DNA from: Arthrobacter ramosus
GTDB lineage: Bacteria > Actinomycetota > Actinomycetes > Actinomycetales > Micrococcaceae
Length of the DNA stretch: 64,000 nt
Reading direction: 5' to 3'
Assembly: GCF_039535095.1 (NCBI RefSeq)
Contig: NZ_BAAAWN010000001.1
Coordinates: 4,464,001 to 4,528,000 of the forward strand
Below are positions 43,039-52,544 of the stretch, in pieces (position 1 is the first letter of the stretch; every line of letters starts with the position of its first letter). Both the position numbers and the translations under genes were made by a program. Below the pieces are notes generated by a model. It saw only the letters and a program-made list of their open reading frames with translations. It searched no databases and was not told the DNA's origin.

Positions 43039-45581
43039 GCAGCGCCTCCAAGGGTTGCGTCGGTCAGGGTTAGAGCGGTTTCGAGCGGAAGCTCGCTGAC
43101 TGAGGTGCCGATGCGCAGGCGGTAGTCACCGGGTTCGTAGGTCCAGCCGTTGTCCCAGTAGGCCAGCAGCCGGGTGGGCACATTCAGGGTTGCGGTGAGG
43201 GTCTCGCCGGGTTCGGCCCACACGGGGGCGGAGGCGACGAGCCAGCGCACGGGGCGGTCCACGGCGGAGCCGGGCCGTTCGGCGTAAACCTGCACCACCT
43301 GCTTGCCGGCGCGGGTGCCGGTGTTGCTCAGGGTCACCGTGAGGGACACGACGGCGCCGGGCAACGCGGTGCCGGGGCCCTCGGCTGTGTCGAGGGTCCA
43401 GTGGGTGTAGCCGAGTCCGTGCCCGAACTCGTAGGCCGGCGCCGCTCCAGCCTTGAGCCAGGCGCGGTAGCCGATGTGGATCCCCTCGGTATAGGCGAGT
43501 TCCCCGTCCGCGTCAGGGGTGGTGTTGATGACCGGCACGTCCTCCTGGGTCGCGGGCCAGGTGGTCGGGAGCCGGCCGCCGGGTTCGGCGGCGCCAACCA
43601 GGATCTCGGCGAGGGCGGTGCCGAATTCCTGCCCGCCGAAGTACCCGATCAGGGTCGCGGCCACCTCGTCCCGCCAAGGCAGCAGCACCGGGGACCCGGA
43701 GTTCACCACCACCACGGTGCGCGGGTTGGCCGCGGCGACGGCGTGGACCAGGCGGTCCTGCAGGCCCGGCAGCTCCAGTGTGGTGCGGTCGTAGCCTTCG
43801 GATTCCACCCGGGAGTTCGTGCCGACCACGACGACGGCGACCTCCGCCGCTTTCGCCGCGGCGACGGCGTCGTTGATCAGGGCCTCGGGGTCGGTGTCAT
43901 CCGCTTCGAGCCCGATGGTCACGGCCAGGGCATTGCCCAGGGCGCCGGTGCGCCCGGCGAGGTCCAGTTCCACCGTCACTTCCAGCGGAACACCGGCCCT
44001 CGCCGCGACCGGGACGGAGGCGGAGGGCGGGGCAAGGAACGCAGCGCCCAGATCCGTGCCCGTGGCCTCGATGGACGCCTCGCGCAGGAGCTGCCCGTCC
44101 ACGAAGATCCGCCCGTGCCCCACGGTGGAGAAGCCCAGGCGGATGGTGCCGGTCTCCCCGGGAGTGTAGATCGTGTGGAACTGGACCATGGAGGACTCCG
44201 CGATCGGGGCGTCCCCGCCGAACCAGACCAGCGCGGTGGAGCGGCGGTCCTCCGCGAAGAGTTCGGTGCCGGTGGAGGCAAAGAAGCGCACCCGCAGCCC
44301 CGGCCCGCCCGTGACCGGGTTCCTCAGCTGTTCCAGGGGCAGTTCGGCGATGCCTTCCTGCACCACCGCGCCCACGTTGTAGGAGACGTTCTCCGGGCCG
44401 AACGCGGCACGGATCCCGTCCAGCGGGGTGACGATCTTTTCCGGGACCACAGTCGCGGACCCGCCGCCCTGGGTCCTGGCATGGCGGGCATTGTGCCCGA
44501 TGACCGCCACACTGGTGACGGAGGCAGGAGCCAGCGGCAGCACGCCGTCATTCCTCACCATCACCGTGCCAGCCACGGACGCCTCCCTCGCGAACGCGAC
44601 CGGATCCTCCCGCTCCGCCGGCACTCCGTCGACCTGTTCAGGGGCCACCGGCTCGAAGCCCTCCAGGGCGCCCACCCGGGCGGCGAGCTGCAGGATCCGC
44701 AGCACCTTCCGGTCAACCGCAGCCTCCGGAACCGTGCCGCACTTCACCGCCAGCACGAGCGCGGAACCCCACGGACCGTCCGGACCCGGCATCACCAGAT
44801 CCTGGGAATGCTTCGCGCTCTCCACGCTGCGCACCGCGGTCCAGTCACTGATCACCACGCCATCGAAACCCCACTCGGTGTTCAGCGGGGATTCCAGGAG
44901 CTCGTTCTCCGTGGCCGTGGCGCCGTTGACCGAGTTGTACGCGCTCATCACCAGCCACGCCTTCGAGTCCACGATCGCCTTCTCGAACGCCAGCAGATAC
45001 AGCTCCCGCAGGGGGCGCTCGTCGACGAGAACGTCCACGGTGAACCGGTCCGTCTCCGAATCATTGGCCACGTAATGCTTGGGGGTCGCACCGACGCCGT
45101 TGCGCTGCACCCCGGCGACATACGCCGCTGCGAGCTCAGCGGTCAGGACAGGGTCCTCGCTGAACGCCTCGAAATGCCGGCCACCCAGCGGGGAACGGTG
45201 CAGGTTGATCGTCGGACCGAGGACGACGTCGACTCCCTTGCGGCGCGCCTCCACCGCCGACGCCGCCCCCAGACGGTCAGCCATCGCAGGATCCCAGGAA
45301 GAACTGATTGCCGTGGCCGAGGGGAAGTTCATCGACGGCTGCCGCTCATCCCACACCTCGCCGCGCACACCGGTGGGCCCGTCCGAGAACAACATCCGGC
45401 GGAGCCCGATCTTCTCCACCGGCCACGTCGTCCAGAAATCCCGGCCCGTCAACAACCGCACCTTCTCCTCCAGGCTCAACAGAGCAAGAAGGGACTCGAG
45501 GCGCTGGTCGATGGTCTGGTCGGTGATGGTTTCCATGGTGGCTTTCTTGTCTGTACTAGCTGATGAAGTGTCGATGCTCAT
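43035..45581 (-). CDS. GH3 beta-glucosidase with PA14 insert
   Basis: 848 residues. The TIM-barrel domain ends with G-V-V-I-S-D-W-T-A-V, whose Asp246 is the nucleophile; K-H-Y-V-A-N-D-S-E is the usual substrate loop. A PA14 domain (about 410-560, F-F-A-S-T-G-T-E-L-F-A and G-H-G-R-I-F-V-D-G-Q-L) is inserted in the second domain, and a fibronectin-III-like domain closes the protein (about 760-845). This layout is typical of exo-beta-glucosidases acting on short or decorated glycosides. The ATG at 45581 overlaps the GH1 stop; a second in-frame ATG at 45536 is possible. The frame is open further upstream within GH1. Confidence 0.92.
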   Translation of the reverse strand: MSIDTSSASTDKKATMETITDQTIDQRLESLLALLSLEEKVRLLTGRDFWTTWPVEKIGLRRMLFSDGPTGVRGEVWDERQPSMNFPSATAISSSWDPAMADRLGAASAVEARRKGVDVVLGPTINLHRSPLGGRHFEAFSEDPVLTAELAAAYVAGVQRNGVGATPKHYVANDSETDRFTVDVLVDERPLRELYLLAFEKAIVDSKAWLVMSAYNSVNGATATENELLESPLNTEWGFDGVVISDWTAVRSVESAKHSQDLVMPGPDGPWGSALVLAVKCGTVPEAAVDRKVLRILQLAARVGALEGFEPVAPEQVDGVPAEREDPVAFAREASVAGTVMVRNDGVLPLAPASVTSVAVIGHNARHARTQGGGSATVVPEKIVTPLDGIRAAFGPENVSYNVGAVVQEGIAELPLEQLRNPVTGGPGLRVRFFASTGTELFAEDRRSTALVWFGGDAPIAESSMVQFHTIYTPGETGTIRLGFSTVGHGRIFVDGQLLREASIEATGTDLGAAFLAPPSASVPVAARAGVPLEVTVELDLAGRTGALGNALAVTIGLEADDTDPEALINDAVAAAKAAEVAVVVVGTNSRVESEGYDRTTLELPGLQDRLVHAVAAANPRTVVVVNSGSPVLLPWRDEVAATLIGYFGGQEFGTALAEILVGAAEPGGRLPTTWPATQEDVPVINTTPDADGELAYTEGIHIGYRAWLKAGAAPAYEFGHGLGYTHWTLDTAEGPGTALPGAVVSLTVTLSNTGTRAGKQVVQVYAERPGSAVDRPVRWLVASAPVWAEPGETLTATLNVPTRLLAYWDNGWTYEPGDYRLRIGTSVSELPLETALTLTDATLGGAA

Positions 45582-47014
45582 GCGGTGGCGTCCGCGGTGA
45601 CCGCGGCCCCGGCGGCTTCGCGTTGGGCGGCAATGATGTCCCGGTACCAGTACGCGCTCCACTTGGGGATCCGGGCCTGGGTGCCGTAGTCCACGTAGAC
45701 CAAGCCGAAGCGCTTGTCGTAGCCTTCGGCCCATTCGAAGTTGTCCATGAAGGACCACGCGAAGTAGCCGCGGACGTCGACGCCGTCGGCGATCGCCTCG
45801 CCCACTGCGGAAATGTAACCTCGCAGGTAGTCGATGCGTTCGGGGTCGCGGACCTCGCCGTTCGGATCCACGTAGTCGTGGAACGTCACACCGTTTTCCG
45901 TGACGTAGAGCGGAAGGGAGGTGTACTCTGCGGCTACCCGCTTGAGTACCGCCTTGAGTGCCCCGGGCGTATTGGACCAACCGAACGACGACGGCGCAGG
46001 CTGCACGTGCGTCCAGCTCGCCCCTCCCGGGGCTGATTCGTCCGCGGAAACCAGCATGTTGGTGTAGTGGTTGATGCCGGCAAAGTCACCGGGCGCGGAG
46101 ATGATGGCCAGGTCGCCGGGCTGGACCAGATCTTCCGGTCCGGCACCCTCGCCCATGGCGGTCAATCCGTACTGGCCATAGACCGCAATGGTGGACTCGG
46201 CGTAGCGGCCTCGGTAGACAGGGTCCAGGAAGATCCGGTTGCTGATGGCGTCCCAGTATTCCGTGGCTTTGCGATCGGCGTCGGAGTCGCTGGCCGGGTT
46301 CAGATTGCCGATGATGTTGGTGATGCCCATCTTGGCCTCGGGGCGGCGGGCACGGAATTCGGCCAGCGCCAGGCCGTGGGCCACGAGCAAGTGATGGGCT
46401 GCACGCACAGCAAGGCGATCGTCCTTGAAGCCCGGGGCCTGCATGCCCCAGGAGTGGCCAAGGAAGGCCACGCACATCGGTTCGTTGATGGTAATCCAGT
46501 GCTCGGCAAGGTCACCCAGGGCCTCGGCCACGAGTCCGGAGTACTCCCCGAAACGGTAGGCAGTGTGCCGGGCCGGCCAGCCGCCGTCGTCCTGCAGCGC
46601 TTGCGGCAGGTCCCAGTGGTAGAGCGTCACGTACGGAGTGATGCCGCGGGCGGCGCAGCCCTCCAGCAGCTCACGGTAGAAGCGCACGCCTTCCGGGTTG
46701 AGCGGACCAACGCCGGTGGGCTGCAGCCGGGACCAGGACAAGGACAGCCGGTAGGACGGGATGCCCAGCTCAGCCATGAGGTCAAGATCCTCTTCCCATC
46801 GGTGGAAGTGGTCGCAGGCGATGTCCCCGTTGTCGCCGTGGATGGTAGTGCCCGCCTGGTGCGAGAAGGTGTCCCAGATGCTCTGGCCGCGGCCGCCCTC
46901 GTTGACGGCACCTTCGATCTGGTACGCCGCGGTGGCCACGCCCCAGGCAAAGTCGGCGGGAAACATGGCGGCTGGGGAGAGCTCCGGGCCCGCGGACAGT
47001 GGCGGCTGCGTCAT
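45578..47014 (-). CDS. GH1 beta-glucosidase
   Basis: 478 residues, the common GH1 length. Acid/base Glu178 in W-I-T-I-N-E-P and nucleophile Glu373 in Y-V-T-E-N-G; the aglycone-side signature F-A-W-G-V-A-T-A-A-Y-Q-I-E-G is at the N-terminus. Splits beta-glucosides such as flavonoid glucosides or cello-oligomers in the cytoplasm. GAAAGG before the ATG at 47014, 52 bases behind the ABC ATPase gene. Confidence 0.95.
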   Translation of the reverse strand: MTQPPLSAGPELSPAAMFPADFAWGVATAAYQIEGAVNEGGRGQSIWDTFSHQAGTTIHGDNGDIACDHFHRWEEDLDLMAELGIPSYRLSLSWSRLQPTGVGPLNPEGVRFYRELLEGCAARGITPYVTLYHWDLPQALQDDGGWPARHTAYRFGEYSGLVAEALGDLAEHWITINEPMCVAFLGHSWGMQAPGFKDDRLAVRAAHHLLVAHGLALAEFRARRPEAKMGITNIIGNLNPASDSDADRKATEYWDAISNRIFLDPVYRGRYAESTIAVYGQYGLTAMGEGAGPEDLVQPGDLAIISAPGDFAGINHYTNMLVSADESAPGGASWTHVQPAPSSFGWSNTPGALKAVLKRVAAEYTSLPLYVTENGVTFHDYVDPNGEVRDPERIDYLRGYISAVGEAIADGVDVRGYFAWSFMDNFEWAEGYDKRFGLVYVDYGTQARIPKWSAYWYRDIIAAQREAAGAAVTADATA

Positions 47015-47066
47015 GGGCTAGCCTTTCGTGTGTCTGTGCTGTTCTGAAGGTGGGGCTTGCGTTGCG

Positions 47067-47926
47067 TCAGGCCACGCCGGCTTGGACGTTCTGCTGGTGC
47101 TGGATGTCCAGCAAGCGCAGGCGGTCGGCGCGGCGTTGGGCTTGCCGGTCCGGGTCTGGGACCGGGGCGGCCATGAAGAGTCGCTGGGTGTAGGGATGTT
47201 CCGGTTCTCCGGTGACTTGCTCGCCGTCGCCCCATTCGACGATTTCGCCGTGATACATCACGGCCACTCGGTGGCTGAGGTGGCGGACCACCGCGAGGTC
47301 GTGGGAGACGAAGAGGTAGGCGACGCCGGTGCGTTCCTGGATCTCGATGAAGAGGTCCAGCACCGTGGCTTGGGTGGAGAGGTCCAGGGCCGAGACGGGT
47401 TCGTCGCACACGATCAGCTTCGGGTCCAGTGCCAGGGCCCGGGCGATGGCGATGCGCTGGCGCTGCCCGCCGGAGAACTCGCGCGGCAGCCGGTGGGCAG
47501 CGCCGTGCGGCAGCCTGACCTGGTCCATCAGCTCGGCGACCCGCTTGTTGGCCGCCTGGCGTTCCACTTTCCGGACCGTGAGCGGCTCGGTGAGGATCTG
47601 TTCGATGGTCATGGACGGGTTGAGCGAGGTGTACGGGTCCTGGAACACCACCTGGATCTCGTGGCTGAGCTCCTTGCGCTGGGGGCGGGTTGCTTTGGAG
47701 ATTTCCTGTCGGCGGTACTTGATGCTTCCCCCGTGACCGGGGCCAGCCCCAGCACGGCGCGGCCCAGCGTGGTCTTGCCGGAGCCCGACTCCCCGACAAG
47801 ACCCACGGTCTCGCCGGGGCGGATGTCCAGGGAGACGCCCTTGAGGGCCTTGAACGGTTCCTTCCGGAAGCCCTTGAGGGGATATTCGACGACGACGTCC
47901 CTGACGTCGAGCAGTGTTTCGGTCAT
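47067..47926 (-). pseudogene. ABC transporter ATPase (DppF type), frameshifted
   Basis: Would be a 286-residue oligopeptide/oligosaccharide-type ATPase. The first part, from an ATG at 47926 behind AAAGGAG, runs through Walker A (G-E-S-G-S-G-K-T-T) to P-V-T-G; the rest, in another frame, carries the Q-loop (V-V-F-Q-D-P-Y-T), signature (F-S-G-G-Q-R-Q-R), Walker B (L-I-V-C-D-E-P-V-S-A-L-D) and H-loop (F-V-S-H-D-L). The frames meet at a run of five G on the minus strand (plus 47728-47732); one more G would restore V-T-G-G-S-I-K-Y. So either a one-base deletion in a homopolymer, or a sequencing error. If real, the importer lacks half its ATPase pair unless a shared one substitutes. Confidence 0.85.
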
Positions 47927-49788
47927 GGCGTCACTCCTTTCAATGCCTTGGACTGGCCGCCGGTGGTGAGTTCCCCGCGCGACTTCAGCGGTCCCCCGGT
48001 GTTGAGGGGGGCACGCGGTGCCGCGTCCTCGAGGATCGCTTCCAGCAGCTGCCGGGTGTAGGGGTGGCGGGCGTCCTTGAAGATGGTCCGGACGGGCCCG
48101 GTTTCCACGACGCGGCCCGTCTGCATCACGGTCACGCGGTCGCACAGGTCGGCGACGACACCGAAGTTGTGGGTCACCAAGATGACGCCCATTTTCAGCT
48201 CGTCCTGGAGTTCGCGCAGCAGGTCAAGCACTTCGGCCTGCACGGTGACGTCCAGTGCCGTGGTGGGCTCATCCGCGATGAGCAGGTCCGGCTCGCAGGA
48301 GACCGCACCGGCGATCAGCACTCGCTGGGCCATGCCTCCGGAGATTTCATGCGGATAGGCGTTGAAGGTCCGCTCGGGGTTCGGAATCCCCACCTTGGCC
48401 AGCAGGGCCAGTGCCCGCTTCCGGGCCTCCGCCTTGGAGATACCGAGGCATACCCGCATGGGCTCCATAAGCTGGCTGCCGATGGTAAACGCGGCGTCCA
48501 GGTTGCTCATGGGTTCCTGGGGGATGTAGGCGATGCGCTTGCCGCGGACCTTCGTCATTTCCTTCTCGGAGAGGCGGGCCAGGTCCGTGCCATCGAAGAT
48601 GATGGAGCCGCCGGTGACGCGTCCGCCTTGCGGCAGGAGCCGGAGGATGGAGAAAGCGGTCTGGGTCTTGCCCGAGCCGGACTCGCCCACCAGACCATGA
48701 ACTTCACCGCGGCGGACCGTGAGGCCCACATGGTTCACTACGTGGGTGGTGGAACCGTCGCGCTGGTCGTAGCCGACGCCCAGGTCGGTGACCTCCAGGA
48801 GGATCTCACCGATGGTGTTGTCTTCACCGGCGGGCGCCTCGGGATGCACCACGGCAGGCTCGCCGCGCTTGGCGGCAGCTTCTGCGGAATCGACGACGGC
48901 GGCCCCCTTGCGACGGCGCTTGACCGGTCCGCGGCTGCGCTCAAGTTCGTCGCGCATCGCATTGGCCAGCAGGGTCAGCGCGATGCAGACGACGCCGAGG
49001 ACGAGGCTTGGCCACAGTACAAGGGTGGGTGCCTTGTAGAGGTTGATGAAGCCGTCGTTGAGCATGCTCCCCCACGTGGGGATGTTCAGGTCGCCCAGGC
49101 CAAGGAATTCCAGGCCGGCCTGGATGGCGATGGCGATGCCAAGGACCATGGCGGACTGGATGATGACGGGCGCGCGCACCACGGTGAGAATGTGGCGGCC
49201 GATGATCCGGAAATCGCTGAGCCCGGAGACCCGTGCCGCGTCGACATACAGTTCGTTGCGAACCGCCGTCACGCACGCGTAGACCAGCCGGAAGTAAGCC
49301 GGGGAAAGCAGGACGCCGAAGATCATCATGGACAACCACATCGATGGTCCGACGACTGCCCGTGCCGCCAGCAGGATGACGATGCCGGGCATCGCCATGA
49401 GCAGGCCGGTGAGCCAGGAGGACATCGAATCGAACCAGCCGCCGTAGTATCCGGCCACCAGGCCGCCGGTGACACCGATCGCGACGGCGACCACGAGCGC
49501 CAACAGTGCCCCGGCCAGGCTGAACTGGCCCGCGAAGAGCAGTCGGCTGAAGACGTCGCGCCCGGCACTGTCCGCCCCCAGCACGTGGTCCGGGCCGGAC
49601 TTGGCCAAAACCGCCTGGAGGCTAGCGAGGCTGGGGTCGTGCGTTGCGAGCACAGGTGCCAGCACCGCGGCCAACGCCACGAGCGCGAGGACCAGCATGG
49701 ATACGGCCCCGGTGGGGTTCGTGAGGAGCTTGCGGAACAAGGAGACTTTGGCTGCCTGGGTGGGCAGTGCGATGGAAGTGTCGATCAT
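47923..49788 (-). CDS. ABC permease-ATPase fusion (DppC-DppD)
   Basis: 621 residues. The permease part (1 to about 285) has five to six helices, the OppC N-terminal extension and D-A-A-R-V-S-G-L near residue 183-190. A linker of about 45 residues rich in alanine and proline leads to an ATPase with Walker A (about 367-375), signature I-S-G-G-M-A-Q (482-488) and Walker B L-L-I-A-D-E-P (about 501-507). In most bacteria these are two proteins. Overlaps both neighbours by ATGA junctions. Confidence 0.92.
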   Translation of the reverse strand: MIDTSIALPTQAAKVSLFRKLLTNPTGAVSMLVLALVALAAVLAPVLATHDPSLASLQAVLAKSGPDHVLGADSAGRDVFSRLLFAGQFSLAGALLALVVAVAIGVTGGLVAGYYGGWFDSMSSWLTGLLMAMPGIVILLAARAVVGPSMWLSMMIFGVLLSPAYFRLVYACVTAVRNELYVDAARVSGLSDFRIIGRHILTVVRAPVIIQSAMVLGIAIAIQAGLEFLGLGDLNIPTWGSMLNDGFINLYKAPTLVLWPSLVLGVVCIALTLLANAMRDELERSRGPVKRRRKGAAVVDSAEAAAKRGEPAVVHPEAPAGEDNTIGEILLEVTDLGVGYDQRDGSTTHVVNHVGLTVRRGEVHGLVGESGSGKTQTAFSILRLLPQGGRVTGGSIIFDGTDLARLSEKEMTKVRGKRIAYIPQEPMSNLDAAFTIGSQLMEPMRVCLGISKAEARKRALALLAKVGIPNPERTFNAYPHEISGGMAQRVLIAGAVSCEPDLLIADEPTTALDVTVQAEVLDLLRELQDELKMGVILVTHNFGVVADLCDRVTVMQTGRVVETGPVRTIFKDARHPYTRQLLEAILEDAAPRAPLNTGGPLKSRGELTTGGQSKALKGVTP

Positions 49789-50726
49789 GACAGCCGAACT
49801 TTCGGGTTGAGCCAGCCTTGGGCGAGGTCGATGATGAGGTTGACGATCACCACGATGGCTGCGGTGGCGACGACGACGCCCATCACCACCGGGATGTCCC
49901 CCTGGCTGGTGGCGGCAACGGCAATCTGCCCGAGGCCGGGCAGCGCGAAGATCTGTTCAACGATCACGGCACCGCCGAGCAGGCCGATGAACTGGACCGC
50001 GAGGACGGCCAGGGCAGGACCTCCGGCGTTGCGCAGCACATGCCGGTACACCACCCGGTTGAAGGAGAGGCCGCGGGCCCGGAGCGTGCGGACATAATCC
50101 TGGCGGAGGGCATCGATCAAGGAGCCCCGGACCTGCTGGACCACCGAGGCGATGCAGCCGATCGAGAGGGCGATGATCGGCAGGGTGACCGTGGCCGCCC
50201 AGCCGCCGAACGACGTCGTAATCGGTACATAACCGGTGGCCTTGAACCACTTGAGGTTCAAGGCGAACAGGGACACGAGCCCCAAAGCGATAAGGAAGCC
50301 GGGAATCGCGAAGCCCAGAACGCCCACGAACTGGACCACACGGTCCACCCAGCCCCGGCGCACTGCGGCCAAGACAGCTATGACCACCGAGATCACCGCG
50401 GCGATGATGGTGGCGCCCAACACCAGGGAGAGGGTCACGGATACCCTGCTGCTGACGCCGGTGGCGACCAGCTGGCCGTTGAACCACGAGCGTCCAAGGT
50501 CACCAGCAAGGGCGTGGGTGAGCCAATCCCAGTACTGGACCACGAGAGGGCGGTCCAGGCCTAGCTGGGAGGCTTTCAGTGTCACCTGGGCCTGGCTGGC
50601 TGTGGGGCCCACAATGCGGCGGGCGATGTCGCCGCCGCCCGCATACAGCAGCAAGTAGGCGACCGTTGTAATGACGAACAGCAGGAGGACGCCCGAGAGC
50701 AGGCGGCGCAGCACGAAACGGTACAT
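49785..50726 (-). CDS. ABC transporter permease, DppB type
   Basis: 313 residues, six helices, with the N-terminal R-F-V-L-R-R-L-L and the conserved loop E-A-like D-A-L-R-Q-D-Y-V-R-T-L-R-A-R-G near residue 200. I start it at the ATG at 50726 (AAGGAAC in front); a TTG one codon earlier is the alternative. In this operon it should import an oligosaccharide or glycoside rather than a peptide, as the whole operon otherwise encodes glycosidases. Confidence 0.92.
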   Translation of the reverse strand: MYRFVLRRLLSGVLLLFVITTVAYLLLYAGGGDIARRIVGPTASQAQVTLKASQLGLDRPLVVQYWDWLTHALAGDLGRSWFNGQLVATGVSSRVSVTLSLVLGATIIAAVISVVIAVLAAVRRGWVDRVVQFVGVLGFAIPGFLIALGLVSLFALNLKWFKATGYVPITTSFGGWAATVTLPIIALSIGCIASVVQQVRGSLIDALRQDYVRTLRARGLSFNRVVYRHVLRNAGGPALAVLAVQFIGLLGGAVIVEQIFALPGLGQIAVAATSQGDIPVVMGVVVATAAIVVIVNLIIDLAQGWLNPKVRLS

Positions 50727-50782
50727 CAAAGTTCCTTAAGGGAAGGTTCCTGGGGCCACCGGGACCAGGCCACCGCTTGTGT

Positions 50783-50804
50783 CAGTGAGCACGTTTTATC
50801 ACTG
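50783..50804 (-). terminator. Hairpin between binding protein and permease genes
   Basis: CAGTGA/TCACTG arms with a 10-base loop. It lies in the 105-bp gap and may reduce transcription from the binding-protein gene into the permease genes. Confidence 0.35.
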
Positions 50805-50834
50805 AGCGGGCGGTCCGGTCCCGGCGGCTGTCCG

Positions 50835-52358
50835 CTAGGAGGCGGGAGAGAAGGACCAGATGAACGGGTAGGCGTTACCCGTCTGGACCTCAACCTTGGT
50901 CCTGGCGTCGGTGACGAAGCTGGACTGCGGGCGGTACCACGGGGCGAACCAAGCCTGCTCCACGATGTACTTGTTCAGTTCCTTGGCAGCGGCCGTCTGT
51001 TCATCTGTAGAACCGACGTGGATCTTGTTGATCAGCTCGTCCACTTTCGGGTCCTCGTACTTGTACGGGTTCCAGGGGGCGGTCGGGGAGATCTTCATGT
51101 TGATCAGCTGCCAGTCGGACTGCTGCTCCAGGATCATGTAGCTCACGCCATACTTCGGCGCCAAGAGGTCGGCGATGAAGTTGTTGCCGGTGTCAGTGAA
51201 CTCCGCCGTGATGCCGACGTCCTTGAGCTGCTGGGTGATCAGCGCCGGGAGGGTGTTGCCCATGAGTGCGGAGGACGGCAGCTTCAGGGTCAATCCGCTG
51301 GCGTAGCCGGCCTGAGCGAGCAGTTCCTTGGCCTTGGCGGGGTTGTAGGCATAGCGGGAGTCCAGGGACTTGTCATAAGCAGCCGACGACGGCGGGAACA
51401 CCTGGGTGGTCAGCTCGCCATAGCCCTGGCCGATGGACTGCAGCATCGCCTTGGTATCGAAGGCGTAGTTGAGTGCTTGGCGGACGCGGACGTCCTTGAG
51501 CGCGGGGTTGGTGGTACCAGCCCGGTCAAACAGGATGAGCCCTGCCCAGTTGAGCTGGAGTGGATTGACCTTATATCCGGCAGCCTGGATCTCCGTGAGC
51601 GTGTTGTTGTCAGCGGTGTTGGCTGCGTTGAGCTGCCCGGACTTGATGGCGTTCAGCAAGGAGGTCTGGTCGCCGTAGACGTTGAGGACCAAGTTGTCGT
51701 AGTGCACCAGGCCCTTGTCCCAGTAATTCGGGTTGCGGTGATAGCTGTAGGACGTGCCGGTCACGGTGGCTGCGGTATCCAGCACGTAGGGGCCGGAGCC
51801 GACGGGCTTGGTGGCGATGTCCGCGTTGCCGAAGGACGCCGGGCTCTGCATGAAGGACGCGTCCTTGGACAGGTAGTTCAGGAACGCCGGGTCCGGGGCG
51901 GACAGTGTCAGTTCCAGGGTGGTTGCGTCCACGGCCTTAGCAGTCTTCAGGGCTGCAAGGAATTGTGCATCCGGCGAGGTGCCTGCCTTGAAGCGTTCAA
52001 GGTTTTGCTTCGCCGAGTCGGCGTTGAAGGGGGTGCCGTCGCTGAATTTGACGTCGTCCCGCAGCGTGAGCGTCAGGACCGTCTTGTCCGCGTTGTACTT
52101 CCAGTCTTTGGCCAGCATCGGCACGAGCGAGCCATCCGGCTTCATCCGGATCAAAGTGTCGTACACGGCCTGGTAGAACGGCGACAGGTTGGCGAACTCG
52201 GACTGGTTTGCAGCGAAGGTCTTGGGCGCCAGCAGCGCGCCCAGGGTCAGGGTTTGGGAGGACTGGTCCTGGGGGGCAGCGGCACCGCCACCACCACAAG
52301 CAGTGAGCCCCAGGGCAACAGCCGCAATGACTGCGGCCATTCGCTTGGATCGGAACAT
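50835..52358 (-). CDS. Family 5 solute-binding lipoprotein
   Basis: 507 residues, class of DppA/OppA. Lipoprotein signal with lipobox G-L-T-A-C (Cys21). The mature domains contain L-S-P-F-Y-Q-A-V-Y-D-T-L-I and the motif R-V-R-Q-A-L-N-Y-A-F-D, both hallmarks of family 5. Several family members bind plant oligosaccharides. First gene of the glycosidase operon. Confidence 0.93.
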   Translation of the reverse strand: MFRSKRMAAVIAAVALGLTACGGGGAAAPQDQSSQTLTLGALLAPKTFAANQSEFANLSPFYQAVYDTLIRMKPDGSLVPMLAKDWKYNADKTVLTLTLRDDVKFSDGTPFNADSAKQNLERFKAGTSPDAQFLAALKTAKAVDATTLELTLSAPDPAFLNYLSKDASFMQSPASFGNADIATKPVGSGPYVLDTAATVTGTSYSYHRNPNYWDKGLVHYDNLVLNVYGDQTSLLNAIKSGQLNAANTADNNTLTEIQAAGYKVNPLQLNWAGLILFDRAGTTNPALKDVRVRQALNYAFDTKAMLQSIGQGYGELTTQVFPPSSAAYDKSLDSRYAYNPAKAKELLAQAGYASGLTLKLPSSALMGNTLPALITQQLKDVGITAEFTDTGNNFIADLLAPKYGVSYMILEQQSDWQLINMKISPTAPWNPYKYEDPKVDELINKIHVGSTDEQTAAAKELNKYIVEQAWFAPWYRPQSSFVTDARTKVEVQTGNAYPFIWSFSPAS

Positions 52359-52423
52359 CTTTGGTCCCTTTCACGATCAGTGGCGTCCACCATGGACGGC
52401 CATTGGGAAAGACCGTAACATCA

Positions 52424-52447
52424 AAAACCTAGCGACCACTAGGTTTT
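52424..52447. promoter_or_regulatory. Candidate TetR operator
   Basis: Perfect nine-bp arms AAAACCTAG/CTAGGTTTT with a six-base spacer, between the divergent binding-protein and TetR genes. Confidence 0.6.
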
Positions 52448-52532
52448 AGATGAATTTTTTGAATCGTTATGAAATGTGACGACGCGCACAGTGGTTGACC
52501 AATTGATGGACTTATTCAAAAATCGACGTTGT

Positions 52533-52538
52533 TAGGGT
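52533..52538 (+). promoter_or_regulatory. -10 box of the TetR gene
   Basis: TAGGGT six bases before the ATG at 52545, without a ribosome-binding site; leaderless expression is likely. A GGTTGACCAATT at 52493-52504 upstream equals one half of the GntR operators described below. Confidence 0.4.
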
Positions 52539-52544
52539 TGATCC

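Noticed and set aside
43401..45563. A 720-codon open frame on the plus strand across the GH3 gene
   Set aside because: It mirrors a well-supported GH3 gene; the translation is rich in Arg, Gly, His and Gln without any motif, as expected for the shadow of a GC-rich gene. The same holds for the long plus-strand frames at 47914-50097 and 5611-7362.
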